A stretch of 64,000 nucleotides of DNA from an uncultured Alphaproteobacteria bacterium (GTDB taxonomy: Bacteria; Pseudomonadota; Alphaproteobacteria; HIMB59). This document shows, in pieces, positions 35,788 through 47,300 of the stretch. Every line of letters begins with the position of its first letter. The first letter of the stretch is position 1. The position numbers and the translations under genes are program-made. The notes beneath the pieces are model-generated. The model did not search any database. It saw nothing but the letters and a program-made list of their open reading frames with translations, and was not told where the DNA came from. Location of the stretch: NCBI GenBank assembly GCA_902524245.1, contig CABZCN010000001.1:496001-560000 (forward strand), written 5' to 3'.

Positions 35788-38226
35788 TTAACCTCTGGTT
35801 AAGAAGTAATCAGAAATTCCAAGATCCATTAAGTCGGCAATTACATTGATGATTTGATCTTTATGTTCAGGGCCTACCAAAATTCTATACATCACAGGAT
35901 CAGAAACTAACGTTGGTCTTACTTCAACTCGAGTCCCCAATTTTTTAGAAATATCTGCGGCAACTATTTCAGATACATTCTCTTTTTTAAATGCACCAAC
36001 TTGGATAAACGCAGATTGATTTGGATCATAAGAAGTCATCGACTCAATTTGGCCAGTCAGGCTATCCGTCAGGGCTGAAATAACAACCTTTTGATTTGGT
36101 TTAGGTTTTGATTTTACTTTGAAACTGGAGTCAAAGATAACATCAATGGCCTCTTCAAGATTTTGACTTTCTTTGAAATTAAGAGCGGCGATGAGTGAGT
36201 CTAACAGTTCTTCATTTACTACTTCCTCTCTATTGATTATTTCTTCTAATTTTTCTTCCAATGCTTGATTTAAAGCATTCAACTGATCTTCATTAACAGT
36301 TTCTGTTTCTATGATTTTTTCTTCAGGTATTGATTTTTGATTTTGATCATTAACATCCCAGTTTAATGTGAATGTATCTGAAATATTTGTTATATCGTTA
36401 CTGGCTTCAATAGTCAGATCTAGTGAACCAGCGCTTACAGGTGGGTTACCCACAAAAGTATATTGCGATGGTAAGAAAATAAGCCATGATGGTAAGATAT
36501 CACCATTTGCCATTTTCACACTGTATCTGGTTTTTCCGCTACCTTCTAAGTAAAAAGACTTTTCATCAAATTTAAATATGAAATCAACAAAATTATAATT
36601 AGATAAATTAATATTATCCTCTGCAATCTTTGCTGTTTGAACAAGGACTGGGTTTTGATCGTTTAAAGGTATAGCTACAAAAGAATTATATTTTTTGGTC
36701 CATTGGTTTAAGTTGTCTCTCAGAGCAATCGCTAAGTCCGCATCACTAATTTCTGATAAATTATTAGGTGTAAAATTCATACCCACTGATGAATATAATG
36801 TACCCAGACTGTATTGCATTTCAGCATACGCAATATCATTTCTTAGACGAGATACTAGTAAACTTGCTTCTTCTCTGATCAATTCTAACTCACCAAATCG
36901 AGATATCTTTTGTGCGTTGGATATCAAGTCATTAATTCTTTGAGCCACATTTAAATAGTGCTTTGCGTTACTGTATTCTCTTAAAGTTTGTGCGTAGTTA
37001 ATATTGGCAATATGCACTTGAGATAAAACAGTCATTGAGACTGCTAGTCGCTGTTCTTCTATGAGTTTTTCATTAATCTTATTTATGTCATTTATGTTAC
37101 CAGCTTGGAAAATATTCAATAAATTCGCTCCAAATACAGCACCGTATTCTACATTGTCCTTATTAAGTAAATATTTATTAGAGTCATAAGTCCAAGTAGC
37201 ATTAAATTTTAAAGAAGGGAAAAGAGATAGCATTGATGCTCGTGCCTCTTGAGCAGTAACTTTCTCTTGGTATCTTACTTCGAGTAACTCTGGTCTTGAA
37301 AACAAAGCTGCTTCTTCTTGTTCTTCTAAAGTCATGTTGAGCTCTGTTAACGGTTGGTCAGTTTTAACTAAAACATACTCTTGATTTGGCAACAAGCCGA
37401 GTAATTTAGATAGCTGTGCTCGTGAGTCCATTAAGGCTCGACGCTGTGTATTTAAAATTTGTAAAACATCTAAGAGTTCTTTTTGATAAAGTAATGCATC
37501 CATTGGAGAACTGATTAGAAGCTCTTCGATGTACTCATAATCATCTAATGCCGTATTGACTCGATCCATTAAAGGATTGATTTCACTCAACAACTCATCT
37601 GCTGAAAGTGTTTTCCAATACGCATAAATAACTTCTTTAGTTAAATTGTGGATAGCTTTTCGCTCGAGCTCTTTTGAGATTAAATATTTATCTGCTTGTT
37701 GACCTGCTCTAACATAAGACAAACCAAAATCTAAAGCATTCCAAGTAAAACCTATATCGTAATTATTGGAAGGTGTTTGCTGTGATAATGAATACGTCGG
37801 GTTATCTGCTATTTGTGCTGCAGACTTATTCTCCTCAATCTCAGTTTCCATATTAACACTTGTAGAAGCGGGGTGGTTTTCTAAAACTTTATAACCTGCG
37901 TTGACTGATAATTTTGGTAGCATATCGAACTTCACCACATCCATTTGACCCTGACTTAAAGCAGAGTCCATTAAGTTTAATCTTAGATCGCGATTATTTT
38001 TAATGGCAATTGCAATTGCTTGATATAGGTCAATTTCAAGAGGCGCTGCTTTCGAAGTTTCTTTTAAATATTCATAGTCCTCTTGAGAGGATAATTGGAC
38101 TTGCTCTTTAATTAGCGGTTCTGGCGTTTGACTGCACGCCCCCACTAACAAGAAAAGAGACATTAATAATATAATAGCTTTAAATAACTTCATTATTTTC
38201 CCGCAAAAAGCATGATAAAATCTCAT
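35788..38226 (-). CDS. TolC-like outer-membrane lipoprotein with cadherin-like and SPOR domains
   Basis: An 812-residue protein. A second ATG (38193) gives a clean lipoprotein signal ('KLFKAIILLMSLFLLVGAC') and may be the true start. Residues about 60-500 form a TolC-type efflux domain ('IDLYQAIAIAIKNNRDLR', 'PKLSVNAGYKVL', 'FPSLKFNATWTYDSN', 'ALFSRPELLEVRYQEKVTAQEARAS'). A dystroglycan/cadherin-like domain follows ('GDILPSWLIFLPSQYTFVGNPP'), then an acidic coiled stretch and a C-terminal SPOR domain ('SAFIQVGAFKKENVSEIVAADI...YRILVGPE'). It is probably the outer-membrane exit duct for the giant protein encoded divergently. SPOR would tie it to peptidoglycan. Its predicted promoter contains the shared operator. 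Confidence 0.88.
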   Translation of the reverse strand: MRFYHAFCGKIMKLFKAIILLMSLFLLVGACSQTPEPLIKEQVQLSSQEDYEYLKETSKAAPLEIDLYQAIAIAIKNNRDLRLNLMDSALSQGQMDVVKFDMLPKLSVNAGYKVLENHPASTSVNMETEIEENKSAAQIADNPTYSLSQQTPSNNYDIGFTWNALDFGLSYVRAGQQADKYLISKELERKAIHNLTKEVIYAYWKTLSADELLSEINPLMDRVNTALDDYEYIEELLISSPMDALLYQKELLDVLQILNTQRRALMDSRAQLSKLLGLLPNQEYVLVKTDQPLTELNMTLEEQEEAALFSRPELLEVRYQEKVTAQEARASMLSLFPSLKFNATWTYDSNKYLLNKDNVEYGAVFGANLLNIFQAGNINDINKINEKLIEEQRLAVSMTVLSQVHIANINYAQTLREYSNAKHYLNVAQRINDLISNAQKISRFGELELIREEASLLVSRLRNDIAYAEMQYSLGTLYSSVGMNFTPNNLSEISDADLAIALRDNLNQWTKKYNSFVAIPLNDQNPVLVQTAKIAEDNINLSNYNFVDFIFKFDEKSFYLEGSGKTRYSVKMANGDILPSWLIFLPSQYTFVGNPPVSAGSLDLTIEASNDITNISDTFTLNWDVNDQNQKSIPEEKIIETETVNEDQLNALNQALEEKLEEIINREEVVNEELLDSLIAALNFKESQNLEEAIDVIFDSSFKVKSKPKPNQKVVISALTDSLTGQIESMTSYDPNQSAFIQVGAFKKENVSEIVAADISKKLGTRVEVRPTLVSDPVMYRILVGPEHKDQIINVIADLMDLGISDYFLTRG

Positions 38227-38243
38227 AATTTAAGCTTTCAGAC

Positions 38244-38273
38244 AATATAAAAATGACCCAAATTGGGTAACAA
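38244..38273 (-). promoter_or_regulatory. Predicted promoter of the TolC-like gene with operator in the spacer
   Basis: On the minus strand: TTGTTA (38273-38268), an 18-bp spacer, then TATATT (38249-38244). The ORF start at 38226 lies about 11 nt beyond the expected transcription start. The palindrome ACCCAAATTGGGT (38256-38268) fills most of the spacer, a position that suits a repressor. Confidence 0.65.
38256..38271. promoter_or_regulatory. Palindromic operator, copy 1 (ACCCAAATTGGGTAAC)
   Basis: The core ACCCAA-A-TTGGGT is a perfect 6+1+6 palindrome. The 16-nt string matches copy 2 at 58743-58758 at 14 positions, and both differences are A/T swaps. It lies in the 111-nt divergent region between the TolC-like gene and the giant surface-protein gene. 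I saw no third copy in the non-coding parts of the window. Confidence 0.7.
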
Positions 38274-38337
38274 ATTATAAAATAACCCTGATTTTATTGT
38301 ATTATCCACTAGCTAAATAAGATGAGGAAAACGGGTT

Positions 38338-41300
38338 TTGGGCAAAGATAATAAAAATTATCCACAGCTACACATTCAGTTGTTGGAGCCAAGAATTATG
38401 TTCGATGGTGCTGCGGTTTATACTGCAAGCGAAGCCTTGGACATGCTTGGTGATCAACAATCACTGCAAGTTGATGAAAAAAATCTTTCCTCAGATTTAA
38501 ATCCCATCATTGAAAATTCAAAATCTAGAAAAGAAATTGTTTTTATTGATAGTGGTGTAGACAACTATCAAACTATCGTTGATGCAATTGACTCTTCTAA
38601 ATCTATTTATCTCATCGACTCTAACGAGAATGGATTTGATAAAATGCAAAACGTTCTACAAGGACAGAGTGATGTTGATGCGGTACATATAATAGGACAC
38701 GCGAGTGCAGGACAAGTAGTCTTAGGTAATTCTATTTTAAATGCTGACACAATTAATTCTTTTAGTAACACCCTGCAGTCCATTGGAAATTCTTTAACAC
38801 CAGACGGTGATCTTTTATTTTATGGTTGTAACTTAGCGCAAGGGGAACAAGGAAAATTACTCATTCAACAAATTGGAAATATCACACAAGCTGATATCGC
38901 AGCATCAGATGATGTGACTGGTAAAGATGGAGACTGGTTACTGGAAGTTGAAAAAGGAATTATTGAAGCTAAGAGTTTAGAAGTTAATCATTACGACTCC
39001 AATCTTGTAAGTCTAGCTGGAGTCTCATCAAGTAGTGGTTTTGTTGTTGAGTCGGGGACTGATTTGAGAGCAGGTCAAAATGCTGCGAACACAGCTTCTA
39101 ACGCAAGTGATCACACAGATGGATACAAACCCTATGTTGTTGCACTAGAGAGAGAGAATTTAACGACTGGTTCTTTTGACTTTTATAAACAAAGCATTAC
39201 TGGCACGGGGTTTGACGAGAGCAACAGTGGTGTAGATAATAATAATAGCCCAGACATTACCTCCAACACAACGACAGTCACTGCCTCAACATCCAACCCT
39301 TTAAACGTCTACTATATTATGGCCACTGAAAGCACAGGAAGATCAACCGTGAGATCAATCACGTTTGACGGCGAAATTGTTGGTGTTTGGTTCAATATGG
39401 AGAATATTATTGAATATTCATCGGTGGATAAAGACGGCGCCACATACCACACTATTAATCAACACGGAAATGGTAATAAAAATGCTTTTAGTACGGAAGG
39501 TCTTAAAACAAATTGGGGGACCAACATAACAATAACCTCAAAACCTGTCGTAAGTGGACAATCATACAAAAGTGACTGGTTCGGTGTGGATACAGACTCC
39601 AATACTTTGTATGTAGGATTTAATAATAACGCCAAACACGGTGACATCATCAGAGTGTTTGCTAAATCAGGTAACAATGCACCGGTAGCTGTTGATGACA
39701 CAGATAGTGTTAATGAAGATGCAACGGTAACTAAAACATCTTCTCAAAATGACGCCCTTAATGATGATAGCGATGCTGATGGAGATACAATCACTGTCAC
39801 TCAAATTAAACCAAGTGGAGGATCTAACTCTGCTGTTTCGTCAGGGAGCTCCTATAATAGTAGTGGTACTACAGTAACTGGCACGTACGGCCAATTAACC
39901 ATCGGCGCAGATGGTTCTTATACCTATATTGCAAACCAAGCTGCAGCAGATGCTTTGGATGAGGGCACGGGAGGTAATGCAAGTGATACTGTAACTGACG
40001 TCTTTGTCTATACAATTTCCGATGGCAATGGTGGAACAGATACTGCAAATATCACAATTACTATTACAGGCGTTAACGATACTCCAACAGCTGTGAATGA
40101 CTTTGGTGCGGTGACTGAGGACTTGACCATTACCATAACTAATGATGAGAGTGGAAATCTCTCCGGCTCTTATGATACTCACGATGAGCACTCAGGTGAC
40201 ATTTTATCAAATGATACTGACCCCGATGCCTCACCTACTCACACCGTTACAGCCGTTCGAATTGGCTCCGTTGCAGGATCGGGAACAGCAGGAACAGTTG
40301 GATCTGCATTAACAGGCACTTATGGTCAGCTGACTTTAAATGCTAATGGTTCATATTCTTACACTGCAAATCAAGATGCAGCAGATGCATTGGATGTAGG
40401 TGATACTGTCTCTGATTATTTTAATTACACGATGGACGATGAGCATGATGATACTAGCACTGCTGTTATAAGAATTTACATATTAGGTGCCAACGACACT
40501 CCTGTTGCTAGAGACGATCAAGGTTTAATTTCGGAGGGTAGCACTTTAACTGTTTCAAATGGCGACAATGCTAATGAAAGTGGAGGCACTTATGATTCTA
40601 CAGGTGAGCATACAGGTGATGTGATAGATACCAGCCTTGCAGGATCTCAAGATACCGATGCAGATGCGAGTGCTAGCTTAGTCGTCTCAGCAATTCGAAC
40701 AGGACGAGAAAGCGCTGCGGCTGCTACGTTTGTTGATAGCAAAAGCGTGCAATCTGGAATAACAGGAGGTATAGCCTTTAACACTGATGGCACCAAAATG
40801 TTTGTGGCGAATGTCGCTAACGATGATGTCGATGAATATACACTTTCAACCGGCTTTGATGTTTCAACAGCATCTTATGACAGTAATTTTAGTGTCGCCT
40901 CTCAAGATGGAGGCCCCAACGGAATAGCTTTTAATACCGACGGTACAAAAATGTTCATTGCTGGAAAACAAACTGATAGTATTTATGAATATACTTTATC
41001 AACGGGCTTTGATGTTTCAACAGCATCTTATGACAGTAGTTTTAGTATCGCCTCTCAAGAAGGCTCAGTAACAGATTTAGCATTTAACACAGACGGAACT
41101 AAAATGTTTATTGTGGGAACAGATGACGATACCGTTGACGAATACAATCTTTCTACTGGTTTTGATGTCTCAACTGCATCTTATGTAGATGGTTTCAGTG
41201 TTCAATCCCAAGAAACTGTTCCTACTGGTTTAGAATTTAGCGCTGATGGAAAAAGAATGTTTATCACAGGTAACAATGGAGATGACGTTACTGAATATAA

Positions 41301-44300
41301 ATTAACCACAGCCTTCGATGTCTCCACAGCATCACATGTCGGGCAATTCGATGTTAGCTCTCAAGAAACACAGGCTTCCTCTATAGCCTTTAATGCTGAG
41401 GGTACTAAAATGTTTGTTCTTGGGTTCAACGGTGAAGACGTTAATGAATATAATTTAACCTCAGCGTTTCGCGTCGCAAATGATACGGGGAGTGTAGGTT
41501 CTGCATTAATTGGTGCTTATGGTACTTTAACTATGAGCTCTGATGGATCTTACACTTATGCAGCCAACAGTAGCATTGAAGGGCTTGACTCAGGTGAGTC
41601 AGTTTATGATTACTTTACCTATACAGTTGATGACCAATTAAATGATAATTCAACGGATACCGCAGAATTAAAAATAACTGTGCTTGGTGCTGCAAATACT
41701 AAGCCAGTTGCTCGTGATGATGTGGGTGTTATTTTAGAAAACGGTACTCTTACAGTAAATGATGGTGATAATGCAAATGAGACAAGTGACTCTGGTACCA
41801 CCTACAACGCAACCGGAGAGCACTCTGGTGATGTAATCAATACTAGTTCCACCACTCACTACGATACAGACGCAGATGGAGACACACTAATTGTTACAGA
41901 GGTAAGAACTGGAAACACTGAAGACGCAGGAACAGCAGGCACAATTGGATCTGCGTTAACAGGAACTTATGGTCAACTTACTCTCAATGCAAATGGTTCA
42001 TATACTTATGTTGCTAATCAAACAGCAGCAGATGAACTTGATGATGGTGATATTGTTTACGATTATTTTAATTACACTGTCGATGACCAAACGGGTGCAA
42101 CCAATGATGAAGACCATGGTTTAATCACTATTACAGTGATTGGTATCAATGATGCCCCTACTGCTCAAGATGATGAGGGTGTGATTGCGGAGGGCAGTAC
42201 TTTAACAGTTGCTAACAGTGCAAATGCAAATGTGTCAGGTTCCTATGATGCTACGGGAGAACACTCCGGTGATGTCATTGATACAAGTTCTAGTTCACAC
42301 ACAGACTCCGATGCGGACGCCTCTGCTTCTTTAAGCATAACACATATTAAGTTAAGTGGTGGTTCCAACTCTACAGTTGCGTCTAGTAGTTCTTATAATA
42401 GTAACGGAACACAGATTGTAGGAACCTACGGAACACTGACTATTGGTGCGGACGGCTCTTATACTTATGCAGCTACTACTGCCGCCGCCGATGCTCTTGA
42501 TACTGGTGAGGAAGGCACTGATACTTTTGTTTATACCCTTTCTGATGGCACTGACATCGCAACAGCTAATTTAACCATTAAAGTTCTTGGAGACAATGAT
42601 GCACCAGTTGCAAGAGATGATTCAGGAACAATTGTTGAAGACGGCACTCTTACAGTCAGTGATGGTGCCGGCAATAGTACTATAGCTGGGGCCTCTTATG
42701 TTGATAGTATCAACCTTTACATCTTAAGCGGTTATTCAGGAGGATACCCACAAGACATAAAATTTAACAACGATGGTACAAAAATGTTTGTTGTTGGAGA
42801 TAGTACCGATGACATTCGAGAATACCATCTCACTACAGGCTTCGATATTTCAACCGCTTCCTATGATAGTTTATTTAGTGTTGCTTCCCAAGATACCAAC
42901 CCAAGAGGCTTAGCATTTAACAACGATGGAACAAAAATGTTTGTAGCAGGGTGGTCGAATCAAAGAGTTTTTGAATACCATCTCACTACAGGCTTCGATA
43001 TTTCTACTGCATCCTACGATAGTAATTTAAGTATTTCTTCCAATGCAGGTGGTTCAAATGGTTTAGCATTCAATTCAGATGGTACAAAAATGTTTGTTAA
43101 TGCTGCAAATTCTTCTGATGAAGTTGTTGAATACACACTATCGACCGGCTTTGATGTTTCCACCGCCTCCTATGATAGTAGCTTTGTAACCCAGTCCCAA
43201 GATACTTCACCTCAAGGCCTAGCATTTAGCAACGACGGAAAAAAAATGTTTGTTGCCGGCGATACGGGAGATGATATTAACGAATATACGCTCTCTACGG
43301 GCTTTGATGTTTCCACTGCTTCTTTTGTGGGTAGTTTTGATGTGAGTTCTCAAGGTACTACGCCTACAGGCATTACCTTTAATAATGATGGAACAAAAAT
43401 GTTTATTACGGACCGGTCAGGAAGTCTTGGCACACACAGTGTGGATGAATACACACTTACTACTCCTTTTAGCTTAGTTGATGTTAGTGGTGAACACACA
43501 GGTGATGTTATTGACTCAAGTAACACCTCTACTCGCGATACTGATGTTGACATCGAAACGTTAACAGTAACTGCTGTTCGTCTCGGCTCTTCTGAAGGAT
43601 CAGGTACAGCTGGCACTGTAGGATCAGCTCTGACAGGAACTTATGGTCAATTAACACTAAACTCGAATGGTTCTTATACTTATGTTGCTAATCAAACTGC
43701 TGCAGACAATTTAGATGCAGGCGACGTTGCAACAGACACTTTTAATTACACAGTGAGCGATGGCACCGCTACAGATACAGCGGTGATCACTATAACTGTG
43801 ATTGGTATCAATGATGCCCCTTCTGCTCAAAATGATGTGGGTGTGATCGTGGAAGATGGCACTTTAACTGTTACCAATGGTTCTAACGCAACTTTAACTG
43901 GAGACTCTTATGATGCTACGGGAGAAAATTCTGGTGATTTAATTGATACTAGCTCATCAAGCCATACTGACTCAGACCTTGATACTTCTGCATCTTTATC
44001 AATAACTCAAATTAAAAAAGATGGTGGATCTAATTCTGCCGTAGCAGTGGGAAGTTCTTATAATAGCAGTGGTACACAGGTCACCGGAACATATGGAACA
44101 CTTACTATCGGTGCTGACGGATCATACACCTATGCTGCAACTGCCGATGCGGCTGACCCATTAGATGTAGGAGAAAGTGATACTGATGTTTTTGTTTATA
44201 CCCTTTCTGATGGTACTGCCACAACAACCGCAACACTAACTATTACCATTTTGGGTGCTAATGATGCTCCAGTTGCAAGAGACGATACTGGCACAATTAA

Positions 44301-47300
44301 TGAGGGCGATACACTTACAGTTAGTAATGATGATAATCCAAGCATTGTTGCTGGAGCGTCTTTTGTTGACAGTTTTGATAGCTCCTCTCAAGAAGGTACG
44401 CCAACAGGATTAGCGTTTAATAACGATGGAACAAAAATGTTTGTCGTCGGATTTAGTTCTGATTCAGTAAATGAATACACACTCTCTACAGCCTTTGATG
44501 TTTCGACTTCCTCTTTTGTTGATGCCTTTACTACCTCATCCCAAGATGGTAGAGCTACTGGAATTGCATTTAACAATGATGGAACAAAAATGTTTCTCAC
44601 TGGTTTTGATGGCGATGACGTCAATGAATACACCCTTTCCACAGGTTTTGATGTTTCAACTGCAAGTTTTGTAGATAGTTTTAGCGTTAGTTCCCAAGAA
44701 GATAGCCCATCAGATTTAGCATTTAATAGTGACGGCACTAAAATGTTTGTCGTTGGAGTAACCGGTGATGATATTAACGAATATACCCTCTCCACTGGCT
44801 TTGATGTATCTACAGCGTCTTATGATAGTAATTTCAGTGTTGCCTCACAAGACACTGAACCTACTGGTTTAACGTTTAGCACCGATGGAAAGAAAATGTT
44901 TGTTATTGGAAATTCTGGCAATGACGTCAATGAATATACGCTCTCCACTGGCTTTGATGTGTCAACCGCAAGCTTCGTAGATGCTTTTGATGTTTCAGGT
45001 CAAGAGGGTAATCCAAGAGCAATAGCCTTCAACAACGATGGTACAAAAATGTTTATTCTTGGCAATGGAGGAAATGATGTAAACGAGTACACACTTACTT
45101 CTCCATTTAGCTTAGTAAATATTTCAGGTGAACATTCAGGTGATGTGATTGACACAAATAGCACAACCAACTATGACACTGACGTTGATGTAGAGACTTT
45201 AACAGTAACAGCTGTGAGAAAAGGATCTTCTGAGGGGGCTGGAGATGCTGGCACCGTCGGTTCTGCTCTCACAGGAACTTATGGTCAATTAACACTAAAC
45301 TCGAATGGTTCTTATACTTATGTTGCAAATCAAGCAGCAGCAGAAGCACTAGATGCAGGCGACGTTGCAACAGACTCTTTTAATTACACAGTGAGCGATG
45401 GCACCGATACAGATACAGCGGTGATTACTATAACTGTGATTGGTGTCAATGATGCCCCTACTGCTCAAGATGATGTTGGTGTCATAAACGAGGATGCTGA
45501 ATTTTCTGTTCTCGACGGTGCTAATAAAAACGAAACAGGGGGATCTTTTAATGCATCGGGTGAACATTCAGGTGATGTAATCAATACTACCAGCGCTAGT
45601 CATGTTGATAGTGATGCTGACGCTTCTGCTTCTTTGACAATTACATCCATTAAAAAAACTGGAGGATCAGAGTCCGCAGTAGCGATTGGTAGTTCATATA
45701 ATAGTAATGGTACTCAAGTTACAGGAACCTACGGTACTCTTACAATTGGAGCTAATGGTTCATATAATTACAGCGCTAATCTAGACGCAGCTGATGGTAT
45801 TGCAGATGGTGAAAGTGTAACTGATGTTTTTGTGTATACTTTAAGTGACGGAACAGCGACAACAACTGCTAACATTACTATCACAATTTTAGGTGCCAAC
45901 GATAACCCAACAGCACAAAATGACGAAGGTGTTATTAACGAGGGCTCAACTTTAACTGTAGAAAATAGTGATAATGCTAATGTTTCTGGCTCTTATGATG
46001 CTTCAGGAGAACATTCAGGTGATGTAATAAATACAACATCTAGTTCCCATAAGGATAGCGATCCTGATACATCAAACACCTTATCAATTACCCATATAAA
46101 ATTAAGTGGAGGTTCCAACTCTACAGTTGCCTCCGGCAGTTCTTATAATAGTAGCGGAACAGCAGTTACAGGCACATACGGTACTTTGACAATTGGTGCA
46201 GATGGTTCATACAAATATGTAGCAAATTCAAACATCTCTGGGTTAGGAGATGGACAATCAGTGACAGATACTTTTGTTTATACTATCAAGGATAACGCAA
46301 ATGCCACAACTACAGCAAATATTGTAATAAAAGTTTTAGGACTAGACACTGAGGGCTCTGGAAATAACAACCCTGTCGCAACCAACAATACCAATTCAGT
46401 AGATGAAGACGCAACTATATCAGTTACAGATGGTTCGACTGGAGTAACAGGAGATGTATTAACTAATGACACTGATGCTGATGGGGACACTCTTACTGTA
46501 TCTGCAATTCAAAACTCTTCAGGTACATCAGGTACATTAGGCTCTGGTTTAACAGGCACGTACGGTACACTTACAATAAATGCTGATGGTTCTTATTCAT
46601 ATGTTGCTGATCAAAGTGCAGCAGATGATCTGGATTCCGGAGATCAAGTGACAGATGTTTTTACTTATACCGTATCAGATGGAAATGGTGGACAAGATAC
46701 TGCGACAATCACAATTACAATAACAGGTGTCAATGATGCCCCAGTCGCTGTAGATGATACTGATGCTGTTCTCGAGGACGCTACAATAACTAAGACAGGA
46801 GCACAGGATGATGTTCTGAACGATGACTCTGATGCAGATGATAGCGCGAGTCTCTCTGTATTTGATATATCTCATTCAAATGGTAACACGGGCTCTGTTT
46901 CCTCAGGCTCAACATACAACAGTAGTAGCACGCAAATTGTCGGCACATATGGTACGTTAAATATTGGTGCAGATGGTTCGTATACTTATACAGCCGATCA
47001 ATCTGCAGCTGATGATTTAGACGCAGGAGATGTAGTAACAGATGTCTTCACTTACACTTTGACTGATGGAACAACAAGTGACAATCAAACTGCAACATTA
47101 ACTATTACTGTAACAGGTATAAATGATACACCTGTGGCTCAGGACGATGTCGGTGTAATCGCAGAAGATAGTACTTTAACAGTCACAAATGGTGCTAATG
47201 CTAACGTTTCTGGCTCTTATGATGCAACAGGAGAACATTCTGGTGATGTCATTGACACTAGTTCCAGCTCTCATGAAGACAGCGACGCAGATGACTCAGC

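Noticed and set aside
35788-35802. TTAACC-TCT-GGTTAA hairpin as a terminator between argG and the TolC-like gene
   Set aside because: The 6-bp stem lacks a T tract on either strand and overlaps the TolC-like stop codon. The evidence is too weak to call.
44388-44795. Long antisense ORFs inside the giant gene (for example 44388-44795, 50226-50546, 47770-48102)
   Set aside because: They are shadows of the repeat-coding strand, show no independent start signals and repeat along with the sense repeats.
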